A stretch of DNA of 64,000 bases from positions 1-64,000 of the forward strand of contig PWEO01000068.1 of assembly GCA_003553525.1 (NCBI GenBank). The letters run 5' to 3'. Every line of letters begins with the position of its first letter. Within the stretch, counting starts at the first letter, position 1. Both the position numbers and the translations under genes were made by a program. The stretch is from Clostridiaceae bacterium (GTDB lineage: Bacteria; Bacillota; Clostridia; Peptostreptococcales; T1SED10-28). The notes below the pieces were generated by a model. That model was not told where the DNA came from, did not search any database, and worked only from the letters and a program-made list of their open reading frames with translations. Below, one piece after another: positions 39,972-48,132 of this stretch.

Positions 39972-40727
39972 CTACAGATTCATTTCCACATTGAATTGTT
40001 CTTTGTACTCTTTAACTTTTTCTGTATAAAGAGCTTGTTGTTTTTGCATAAGCAAGTTTTGCATTAATTGTCCCTTTACTTCATCGAAGGACTTTACGGA
40101 AGCTTCGGTCTTTTCTTCCACTTTGATTAAATGTACACCAAACTGGGTTTTAACCGGAGCACTGATGGATCCTTCTTCCATGTTAAAAGCCGCTTCCTCA
40201 AATTCCGGCACCATTTTTCCTTTAGGGAATGCGCCAAGGTCTCCGCCTTGTTCTTTTGATGGGCACTTGGAATGTTCCTTTGCCGCATCTTCAAAACTGA
40301 TAGTACCAGCATCGATTTCGCCTTTTACTTTCGCCAAGGCTTCTTCATCATCCATAAGGATGTGCTTGCACGCAACTTTTTCAGGATCCTGGAACTGTTC
40401 CTTGTTGGTTTCATAGAAAACTTCCGCCTCTTCAGGCTTTACTTCCGCATCTTTAATGGTTTTATTGATGGCATACTGTTTTAAGAAGTTATCTTTGATT
40501 TTTTCAAGCTCCTGTTGAAATTCCTGATCTTCTTCCATGTTGTTTTCCTTAGCTTTTAAGAAAAACAGCTCCTGGTTTACCAGTTCCTCCACAAGAGTCT
40601 TCTTGCCTTCTTCTGATTGAAATTGCATGGCTCGTTGAGGATCTAAGGATCCTAATAAGGCGTCCACGTCCTGTTGGGTAATTTCTCGGCCTTCCACTAC
40701 GGCTAATACTTTGTTTTCTTTAGTCAT
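39972..40727 (-). CDS. PpiC-type (parvulin) peptidyl-prolyl isomerase without signal peptide
   Basis: ACKHILMDDEEALAKVKGEIDAGTISFEDAAKEHSKCPSKEQGGDLGAFPKGKMVPEFEEAAF. Confidence 0.92.
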   Translation of the reverse strand: MTKENKVLAVVEGREITQQDVDALLGSLDPQRAMQFQSEEGKKTLVEELVNQELFFLKAKENNMEEDQEFQQELEKIKDNFLKQYAINKTIKDAEVKPEEAEVFYETNKEQFQDPEKVACKHILMDDEEALAKVKGEIDAGTISFEDAAKEHSKCPSKEQGGDLGAFPKGKMVPEFEEAAFNMEEGSISAPVKTQFGVHLIKVEEKTEASVKSFDEVKGQLMQNLLMQKQQALYTEKVKEYKEQFNVEMNL

Positions 40728-40926
40728 AAAATTAAACGCTCCTTTATATTTATATTCTTAGTAAGCATAACAAAAAAAAAGGGTTCTGTCCAATTTTTGT
40801 AGGGTATTTCAAGGGTTATACTCTCCGCCTTAAGACGGAGAAAAAAACCGTCTCAAGGGTATTGGAGGAAAAGAGGATATGACGTATACTGAACGTACAA
40901 ACAAAAAAAAGAAAGGAGTGGAAAGG

Positions 40927-41991
40927 ATGAAGATGAATTTCGGGAAATCCTTTATGGGGATTTTATTAATAACTATAGGTGTTTTGTATCTACTGACGAA
41001 TATAGGGGTGATACCTGTAGGTCTTCGGGAGCTGATTACAACTTATTGGCCCACAGTCATCATACTTTGGGCGGCCTATCGACTGGTGGAAGGGTTATTT
41101 TTGAAAGTAAGCAATAGACGAAAATTCAATCGAATTTACTGGTCCTTAGGATTCATCATCATCGGCGGCGTGCTCTTAGAGAACCGCGCCCAATTTATTA
41201 CAACAGAGAGTATCGGTCTTTGGGGTATCGTATTTTCCATATTTATTATTTATGTAGGCCTGAGTATAGTGTTTTTCAAGTCCAATGCTATAGAATTTGA
41301 GTTCAACGGAAAAGAAGAACGGGAAGGATTTAGTGATAAGGACAACGACGAGTATCAGGAATTCCGGGAAGCGTTTGAGGATGAAAAAGTTTCATACAGT
41401 CAAAGCCATGAAGGGGAAGGATTTTCAAAGGATGAAATAAAAGAGCGGATCAAGCAAAAACAACAGGAAAAAAAATCGAAAATTAAGGAAAAATATGCGA
41501 AGGATTCTGGGAAATATGGGTATAAATCCACAAAGAGCAAGTATGGAAACGGTTCGAAGACGTATAGCTTCGAAGATTTAAAAGCCGGTAAGGAGCGATT
41601 CCACTTCGTGGGAGAAATTCGTTTAGGGGACCGACCCTGGGCATTGGAAAACAGCAGCTACAGTCTAGGGGTAGGGGAAGTTTATATGGACCTTACCACA
41701 GCTCTTTTGGAAGAAGGGGTAACCTATGTAAACCTTTCCGGATGGGTAGGCAGTGTGCAAATTATTGTTCCTGAAGATCTGGCTATTGATGTTTCCGCCG
41801 ATGTGAATATTGGCAGCGTGGAAATTTTTGGAGAGGAACAGGAGTTTTCAAGACATCACAAAAATCGTCGTTCCGGCGTATCTTCCAATTTACTGTGTTA
41901 TCGCAGCGAGGATTATGATGAGGCCCTTAAAAAAGTTCGAATCAACGCATCGGTAAATATCGGAGAGGTTTCTGTAAAAAGGGTGGGATAA
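40927..41991 (+). CDS. LiaF-like membrane protein (cell wall-active antibiotics response domain)
   Basis: N-terminal TM bundle; C-terminal LiaF-type repeat (GEVYMDLTTALLEEGVTYVNLSGWVGSVQIIVPEDLAIDVSADVNIGSVEIFG); next to NarL/LiaR-type TCS. Confidence 0.85.
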   Translation: MKMNFGKSFMGILLITIGVLYLLTNIGVIPVGLRELITTYWPTVIILWAAYRLVEGLFLKVSNRRKFNRIYWSLGFIIIGGVLLENRAQFITTESIGLWGIVFSIFIIYVGLSIVFFKSNAIEFEFNGKEEREGFSDKDNDEYQEFREAFEDEKVSYSQSHEGEGFSKDEIKERIKQKQQEKKSKIKEKYAKDSGKYGYKSTKSKYGNGSKTYSFEDLKAGKERFHFVGEIRLGDRPWALENSSYSLGVGEVYMDLTTALLEEGVTYVNLSGWVGSVQIIVPEDLAIDVSADVNIGSVEIFGEEQEFSRHHKNRRSGVSSNLLCYRSEDYDEALKKVRINASVNIGEVSVKRVG

Positions 41992-41992
41992 C

Positions 41993-43135
41993 ATGAAGTT
42001 TCTGAAAAATGTTTTTGTGCGTACCATGGAAGGAAAAAGCGTACAGTTTGATATTGTGAAAAAGTTCTGGATGAATGGATTGATCACTGTTATTTTTTCC
42101 CTGCTGGGAGTGTTGGTACTCAGTCTACTGCTTACGGAGGGAATGAGTAACAATTATCTGGAGGAACGTCTGGGAATTTCATTTTTATCCCGAGAATATT
42201 TCCGCTTTCTCTTCATTTTCGGAATCATCGGGTTATTCGCCTCCATAGGAGCCACCATAGTGGTTGGACTTCCCGTAGGAAGAACCCTTCGAAAATTACT
42301 GCACGTGATTCGGGACGCCAACGAAAAACTTTCCCGGGGAAAACTGGATTACCGCCTCAGGATTCGAGGATATATTGAACTTGAAGAAATCAGTAATCAA
42401 TTTAACCGTATGGCCCAGCGAACGGAAAAACAGGTGGAGTCCTTACAACGATTGATTAATCAAAATGAAGAATTGTTGGCCGGTGCCGAGGAAGCCGCCT
42501 CCTCGGAGGAACGAAGAAAGATTGCCCGAGAGCTCCATGACGCCATCAGCCAACAACTGTTCGCCATCAATACGACAGTGGCGGCAATTCCAAAATTAAT
42601 GGATAAGCGTCCCGAAGAGGCGAAAAAATACTTTAAAATGATCGAAAAGATGGTATCCATGGCCCAACAGGAACTCCGAGCCTTGATTATGCATCTTCGT
42701 CCCGTAAATTTGGAAGAACATTGTCTAAAAGAAGGAATTGAGAGGCTCCTTGACGAATTAGATAATAAGCATGAAAATATCGAAATTCATCAGGAACTGA
42801 ATAACATTGAAGGTTTAGCTCCCGGATTGGAAAATAATATTTTCAGAGTTACCCAGGAGGCCATTTCCAATATTCTTCGTCACTCTAAAGCCAGTAAGTT
42901 TACCGTGAAACTCTTTCAAAAAGAAAAGGTATTATCCCTAATTATTGAAGACAATGGAGTGGGCATTAAAAATTCAGAGAGCAAAAAATCCTCTTACGGA
43001 ATGGCCACCATGCGGGAGCGCATTGAAGAACTTGGGGGTCGTTTTGATGTGATTTCTTTTCCTGATAAAGGCACAAGAATTGAAGTTCGGGTTCCCGTGG
43101 GTTTACAAAGTACTTTCAAAAAAATCACGAAATGA
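41993..43135 (+). CDS. LiaS-like sensor histidine kinase (HisKA_3, HAMP)
   Basis: ERRKIARELHDAISQQLFAINTTVAAIP H-box, HAMP, HATPase motifs. Confidence 0.9.
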   Translation: MKFLKNVFVRTMEGKSVQFDIVKKFWMNGLITVIFSLLGVLVLSLLLTEGMSNNYLEERLGISFLSREYFRFLFIFGIIGLFASIGATIVVGLPVGRTLRKLLHVIRDANEKLSRGKLDYRLRIRGYIELEEISNQFNRMAQRTEKQVESLQRLINQNEELLAGAEEAASSEERRKIARELHDAISQQLFAINTTVAAIPKLMDKRPEEAKKYFKMIEKMVSMAQQELRALIMHLRPVNLEEHCLKEGIERLLDELDNKHENIEIHQELNNIEGLAPGLENNIFRVTQEAISNILRHSKASKFTVKLFQKEKVLSLIIEDNGVGIKNSESKKSSYGMATMRERIEELGGRFDVISFPDKGTRIEVRVPVGLQSTFKKITK

Positions 43136-43159
43136 TCCGGCAGGAATCTAAAAAAATGA

Positions 43160-43834
43160 ATGATGGGAGGGTCAGTTTTGGAAAAAAAAATCAAAGTAAT
43201 GCTTGTGGATGACCATGAAATGGTAAGGATGGGCCTCGGGGCATACATATCCACCGATGAAGCCATTGAAATCCTAGGGGAAGCCGGTAACGGAAAAGAA
43301 GGCGTGGAAATGGCACTTGAGAGAAAACCCGATGTTATTCTGATGGACCTGGTAATGGAAGGGATGAACGGAATTGAAGCCACCAAAGCGATAACCGAGG
43401 CTTTTCAGGAAAGAGGCTGGGAAGTTAAGATTATCGTGCTGACCAGTTTTATTGAGGAAGATAAAGTAATGCCCGCCTTAGAAGCGGGAGCTTTCAGTTA
43501 CTTACTGAAAACCACAAAAGCCGAGGATATTGTTCGGGCCATAAAAAAAGCCTATGAAGGAGAATCGGTTCTAGAGGGAAAAGTGAGCCAGGTTATGCTG
43601 AAAAGCAGCCGGAAAAAGGCGGAAAAACATGAAATTCTAACGGAAAGGGAATATGAAGTGCTTTTGGAACTGGGTCGTGGAAAAACCAACAAAGAAATAT
43701 CCGAGACCCTATTTATCGGCATTAAAACCGTAAAAACCCACGTGAGCAACATTCTATCAAAGTTGGAACTGGAAGACCGCACCAAGGCTGCGGTTTATGC
43801 AAACAAACATCATTTAGTGGATGATGAAAAATAA
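43160..43834 (+). CDS. LiaR-like response regulator (NarL/LuxR HTH)
   Basis: KVMLVDDHEMVRMGLGAYIS receiver; LTEREYEVLLELGRGKTNKEISETLFIGIKTVKTHVSNILSKLELEDRTKAAVYA HTH; alternative start at 43178. Confidence 0.93.
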   Translation: MMGGSVLEKKIKVMLVDDHEMVRMGLGAYISTDEAIEILGEAGNGKEGVEMALERKPDVILMDLVMEGMNGIEATKAITEAFQERGWEVKIIVLTSFIEEDKVMPALEAGAFSYLLKTTKAEDIVRAIKKAYEGESVLEGKVSQVMLKSSRKKAEKHEILTEREYEVLLELGRGKTNKEISETLFIGIKTVKTHVSNILSKLELEDRTKAAVYANKHHLVDDEK

Positions 43835-43850
43835 AAAAATAAAATACCTC

Positions 43851-43879
43851 TTTACAAGGAACGAACGTTCGAGTATAAT
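43851..43879 (+). promoter_or_regulatory. Sigma-A promoter of SOS-like microORF
   Basis: TTTACA-N17-TATAAT. Confidence 0.82.
43858..43871. promoter_or_regulatory. LexA (SOS/Cheo)-like box 1, inside the promoter spacer
   Basis: GGAACGAACGTTCG vs Gram-positive LexA consensus CGAAC-N4-GTTCG. Confidence 0.65.
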
Positions 43880-43888
43880 GAGAATACA

Positions 43889-43902
43889 AGAACAAACGTT
43901 TG
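43889..43902. promoter_or_regulatory. LexA (SOS/Cheo)-like box 2, at the start of the transcript
   Basis: AGAACAAACGTTTG; centre 31 bp from box 1. Confidence 0.6.
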
Positions 43903-43936
43903 ACTCGGCCAAGAGTCTATAAAAGGAGGAACCCCT

Positions 43937-44005
43937 ATGAAAGTATTTGTATTTTCCGGAACCATTAAAGATTTAAAAGCCTATCTAAAGGAATGGAAGA
44001 AATAA
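43937..44005 (+). CDS. 22-aa microprotein (MKVFVFSGTIKDLKAYLKEWKK), putative SOS-regulated
   Basis: Strong RBS AAAAGGAGGA 7 nt before ATG; flanked by strong promoter and terminator; not in the ORF track due to length. Confidence 0.65.
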   Translation: MKVFVFSGTIKDLKAYLKEWKK

Positions 44006-44008
44006 GCC

Positions 44009-44039
44009 GAAAAACCCTATAGAGGGTTTTTTTCTTTTT
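44009..44039 (+). terminator. Intrinsic terminator after microORF
   Basis: AAAACCCTATAGAGGGTTTTTTTCTTTTT. Confidence 0.88.
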
Positions 44040-44190
44040 GTTATAGTAATATTAAAATTCTTTGAGAAGAATAATTGTTTCTTTAATGAGTCAAGGGATA
44101 TATAATAAGGAAAGGACCTGTATCAAAAAAGAAAATTGCTTAAATAAAGGGTCGGTGTACAGACTACATCGCAAAAGTCTAAAGGGGATA

Positions 44191-44262
44191 GGGACGTCCC
44201 GAGAAACAATAGATTAAATGAGGATTTAAAATACCGGCATGGATGCCAAGGCTAAGGATGTG
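44191..44262 (+). ncRNA. c-di-GMP-II-like riboswitch upstream of GGDEF/EAL gene
   Basis: ACGTCCCGAGAAACAATAGATTAAATGAGGATTTAAAATACCGGCATGGATGCCAAGGCTAAGGATGT: P1 ACGTCC/GGATGT, conserved GAAACAAT...GGATTTAAAA core, P4 hairpin GGCA-TGGA-TGCC, pseudoknot CC/GG. Confidence 0.72.
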
Positions 44263-44267
44263 AACGA

Positions 44268-46355
44268 ATGGATAAGCATCAGGAATTTCAAAAAGCAAAT
44301 GAAGGTTTTTTTCAGAGGAACCAGGTTTTACGTCGGAAAACTCAAAACTTCCCAATAAGTGTAACTACGGTGTACCTGATAGCCGGATTTTTATGGATCG
44401 CCTTTTCTGATCAATTAGTCGATTATACCCTAAGGGGAACCCCTTATTTAACCATGGCCCAGACCGTTAAAGGGTGGGTGTATGTAGGGGTAACCGGTGT
44501 GTTGTTATACTGGTTCATTCGACGAAATACTGAGGCTATGAAGACCCTTTATGAAAAGCTTGCCGCAAATTACGAGGAGTTAGAGACCCTTCATGAGGAA
44601 CTGATTTCAACCGAGGAAGACCTGGAAGAAAAATATAAAACCTTAGAGGAGAATCAGGAGAATTTACGGGTATTAAAAGAGCGCTATCAACTGGCTCTGG
44701 AAGGTTCAAAGGACGGACTTTGGGACTGGAACGTAAAGACCGACCGGTTTCTTATTACGAAACCTCGGGAACTCCTTGGATACCAGGATGCTCAGGAAAT
44801 TCACAGTCAAAAGGACTGGTTTAATTTAATTCACCCGAAGGATGTTCCGAGAGTAAAAAAAGTATTAGATCAATACCTGGCAGGTGAAACCCAAAGCTAT
44901 GAATCGGAATACCGTATACGGAATCAAAAAGGGCAATACATATGGATCCTCAGCAAGGCGAAAGCTATTTGGGACAGCGACGGAACCCCCCTTAGAGTTT
45001 GTGGCTCCCATACCAATATTACGGAGGAAAGGATTCAGGAAGAAAAAATTCAAACCATGGCTTATTATGACAGCACCACAAAAGCACCAAACCGTTTTTG
45101 GTTGGGGGAATACCTGGAAGAGCAGATTAAAATGAATAGGGATAGCAAAGAAAAAATGGCGATTCTACTGATTGATTTAGATAATTTTAAGAAGGTCAAT
45201 GATATTCTTACCCATGAGATGGGAGATCGCTTTCTTAAGGAGATTGCCAAAAGAATACAGGAAAATTTAGAAGAGGGAGAGTCCCTTACAAGATTTGGCG
45301 GGGATGAATTTGTTGTGGTAAAAACCGGAAATCCAGATCGAAATAAGATTTATGAAACCGGCAATCGACTTTTGAATATACTAAAGGAGGAAAGTACGGT
45401 AAAGGGGTATCAATTTCTCATAACAGGAAGCATAGGGGTTGCCATTTTTCCCGACCATGGACAGGATAAGGATACCCTGTTAAAAAATGCCGATGCAGCC
45501 ATGTATGAAGCAAAGAATAATGGAAGAGACCGCATGCGTTTTTATTCCCGGGAAGTGAATGAGAAAATACGGGATAACATTATTCTTGAAAGTGATTTAC
45601 GAATGGCCTTGGAAAAAGAAGAATTTATGATACAGATTCAACCCCTGATCGAAGTAAAAACCGGACGGATTATCGGCGGAGAAGCCTTATTAAGGTGGAA
45701 CCATAAAATAAGGGGAAGAATTTCCCCGGGGGAATTTATTCCTGTGGCAGAGGAGACGGGTATTATTGTTCCCATTGGAGAGCGGGTATTGAAAGAGGTT
45801 TGTATATTTAATCAGAGGTTATTCGCTGAGGGGATACAACCTGTGCCGATTTCAGTAAATTTATCGGTTCCCCAGATTTTACATAACGGACTTCTGGACA
45901 ACATCAAAAAAGTAATGGAGGACTCGGGTTTTGAGAAACCATTACTGGAAGTGGAGATTACAGAAAGTGTAATTATGAATAATCTGGATTATGCCGTGAA
46001 AATCATGAACAGTATACGTTCCATGGGAGTGAAGGTGGCTTTAGACGATTTCGGAACGGGATATTCCTCTCTTAGTTACTTGAAAAGTTTACCGATTGAT
46101 AAGCTTAAAATTGATAAAAGTTTTATTGACGGTATTGTAAAAAATGATAGTGAACAGGCGATTGTAAAATCCGTAATTGATATGGCAAAAAGTCTCGGGA
46201 TCGAAACCGTGGCGGAAGGAATTGAGCAGAAAGAACAATGGGAAATCCTGAAAAAGTATGGCTGTGACGTGGGACAGGGATATTATATGTACCGGCCCAT
46301 GGATGTAGAGGATTTCAAAGGGATTTTACGTACCCAGCAGGCAAAAAAGACGTAA
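44268..46355 (+). CDS. Membrane PAS-GGDEF-EAL c-di-GMP turnover protein
   Basis: Two N-terminal TM segments, PAS/PAC, RFGGDEFVVV, IGGEALLRW, EITESVIM, DDFGTGYSSLSYL. Confidence 0.96.
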   Translation: MDKHQEFQKANEGFFQRNQVLRRKTQNFPISVTTVYLIAGFLWIAFSDQLVDYTLRGTPYLTMAQTVKGWVYVGVTGVLLYWFIRRNTEAMKTLYEKLAANYEELETLHEELISTEEDLEEKYKTLEENQENLRVLKERYQLALEGSKDGLWDWNVKTDRFLITKPRELLGYQDAQEIHSQKDWFNLIHPKDVPRVKKVLDQYLAGETQSYESEYRIRNQKGQYIWILSKAKAIWDSDGTPLRVCGSHTNITEERIQEEKIQTMAYYDSTTKAPNRFWLGEYLEEQIKMNRDSKEKMAILLIDLDNFKKVNDILTHEMGDRFLKEIAKRIQENLEEGESLTRFGGDEFVVVKTGNPDRNKIYETGNRLLNILKEESTVKGYQFLITGSIGVAIFPDHGQDKDTLLKNADAAMYEAKNNGRDRMRFYSREVNEKIRDNIILESDLRMALEKEEFMIQIQPLIEVKTGRIIGGEALLRWNHKIRGRISPGEFIPVAEETGIIVPIGERVLKEVCIFNQRLFAEGIQPVPISVNLSVPQILHNGLLDNIKKVMEDSGFEKPLLEVEITESVIMNNLDYAVKIMNSIRSMGVKVALDDFGTGYSSLSYLKSLPIDKLKIDKSFIDGIVKNDSEQAIVKSVIDMAKSLGIETVAEGIEQKEQWEILKKYGCDVGQGYYMYRPMDVEDFKGILRTQQAKKT

Positions 46356-46449
46356 AAAGAAAAGTTATTCATAAAAATCTATTTTTATACTTGACAGCGA
46401 CCGTGGAAGAGACTATAATACTATTAATTTAGAAAGATAATTTAGAGAA

Positions 46450-46735
46450 AATAAAGACTATGATGAGAAGAGTAAATATTCATCGGATTCACAGAGAATC
46501 GGGGAAGGTGAGAACCCGGTATGAAGAGGGTATTGAAAAACATCTCGGAGTTACTAACCCAAATGGTTTATCCAGAGTAGGCTTAGTCGGATCCTGCCGT
46601 TACACAGGGACTCTATCGATGACCAATCCGTAGAGATCATGAGTGGGCTTATTTGAGCCAATAAAGGTGGTACCGCGAAACTTGAACCTTTCGTCCTTTA
46701 AATTTATTTTAAAGGAGGAGAGGTTTTTTTATATA
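46450..46735 (+). ncRNA. T-box leader (Asn specifier AAC at 46539-46541) upstream of asnA
   Basis: CAGAGAATCGGGGAAGGTGAGAACCCGGTA stem I, GAAAAACATCTCGGAG specifier region, AAAGGTGGTACCGCGAAA...CCTTTCGTCCTTT T-box/antiterminator, terminator AAAGGAGGAGAGGTTTTTTT. Confidence 0.93.
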
Positions 46736-46842
46736 ACAAAGAGTAATTATTTCCAGATTAAAAAATTGCCGGGTAACTTATATAATGAGCATGACTTTGA
46801 AGTAATGGGATAAGTATAAAAAAAGCTAAAGGAGAGAGTAAA

Positions 46843-47862
46843 ATGAACGGAGAAAAAAGACTGATTTTACCAAAGGGCTATAAAACCCCCTTAGATATTC
46901 GGGAAACCGCCGTGGCGATAAAAAAAGTGAAGGATCATTTTGAACGAAGATTAGGAATGGCCTTAAACTTAACACGGGTATCGGCACCGCTATTTGTAAG
47001 TCCGGAAACGGGGCTGAACGATAACTTAAACGGGGTCGAACGGCCCGTGGCCTTTGATGTAAAGGATTTGGACCATGCACAGGTCGAAATTGTTCACTCC
47101 CTGGCAAAGTGGAAGCGAATGGCCCTGTACCGTTACGGTTTTCAGCCCGGAGAAGGGATCTATACGGATATGAATGCCATTCGAAGGGACGAAGTACTTG
47201 ATAACACTCACTCGGTGTATGTTGATCAGTGGGATTGGGAACGGATTTTAACAAAGCAGGAACGGTCAAAGGAAACCCTAAAAGAGATGGTCGAGAAGCT
47301 CTATCAAGTTTTCAAAGATACGGAAAAACTTGTGGCGGGCACCTACCCTGAACTAAAACCCACTCTTCCCGATAAGATAACGTTCATAACAACCCAGGAA
47401 CTGGAAGACCGTTATCCGGAACTTAGTCCGGGAGAACGGGAAGACGCCATAACAAAAGAGAAAGGTGCAGTATTTTTAATGGAGATCGGGAGAAAACTTA
47501 AAAGTGGAGAAAAACATGACGGCAGAGCAGCGGATTATGACGACTGGTCTTTAAACGGAGATATCCTGTTTTGGTTCGAGCCGCTGCAAGGAGCGTTAGA
47601 ACTTTCCTCTATGGGGATCCGGGTGGATGATAAAGCCTTAGCGCAACAGCTAAAGGAAAAGGACGAGCTGTGGAAGCAGGATTTGGAATATCATCGAAGG
47701 GTACTGGACAGCACCCTTCCCCTGACCATCGGCGGCGGTATCGGACAGTCCCGAATTTGTATGTTTTTTCTTCAAAAGGCTCATATCGGAGAAGTACAAG
47801 CAGGAATTTGGTCAAAGAATATGGTTGAAACCTGCGATATTCATGGGATATCCTTATTATAA
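46843..47862 (+). CDS. asnA: Aspartate--ammonia ligase (asparagine synthetase A)
   Basis: LNLTRVSAPLFVSPETGLNDNLNGVERPVAFDVK, HSVYVDQWDWE, TIGGGIGQSRICMFFL. Confidence 0.97.
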   Translation: MNGEKRLILPKGYKTPLDIRETAVAIKKVKDHFERRLGMALNLTRVSAPLFVSPETGLNDNLNGVERPVAFDVKDLDHAQVEIVHSLAKWKRMALYRYGFQPGEGIYTDMNAIRRDEVLDNTHSVYVDQWDWERILTKQERSKETLKEMVEKLYQVFKDTEKLVAGTYPELKPTLPDKITFITTQELEDRYPELSPGEREDAITKEKGAVFLMEIGRKLKSGEKHDGRAADYDDWSLNGDILFWFEPLQGALELSSMGIRVDDKALAQQLKEKDELWKQDLEYHRRVLDSTLPLTIGGGIGQSRICMFFLQKAHIGEVQAGIWSKNMVETCDIHGISLL

Positions 47863-47909
47863 AAAGAGAGATGGAAAAACCGAAGAATAAAAAAAACCAA
47901 AAACGAATC

Positions 47910-47944
47910 AAGCCCCCTCAAGCGCCATCTTGATCGGGGGCTTT
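47910..47944 (+). terminator. Intrinsic terminator after asnA
   Basis: AAGCCCCCTCAAGCGCCATCTTGATCGGGGGCTTT. Confidence 0.82.
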
Positions 47945-48038
47945 GTAGTTAATGCACAAAAGAATATTCTTTATCATACCTAATTATAATAACTGTTACA
48001 ACTGAATAACCAGTCTTTAATAGTTATTTTTTTAACAG

Positions 48039-48067
48039 TTGAATTATTCAGTCTTCTATACTATAAT
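48039..48067 (+). promoter_or_regulatory. Sigma-A promoter of gcv operon
   Basis: TTGAAT-N17-TATAAT. Confidence 0.72.
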
Positions 48068-48132
48068 CACAATTATAGAAAGGATTACCAGATCAATCTT
48101 TAAAGAGTTTACAGAAAGGAGTGTAATAAATT

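Noticed and set aside
46826-47269. 147-aa minus-strand ORF
   Set aside because: Antisense to asnA, no RBS or family motif.
47945-48132. Glycine riboswitch upstream of gcvT
   Set aside because: No glycine aptamer conserved blocks seen and promoter-to-ATG distance is too short.
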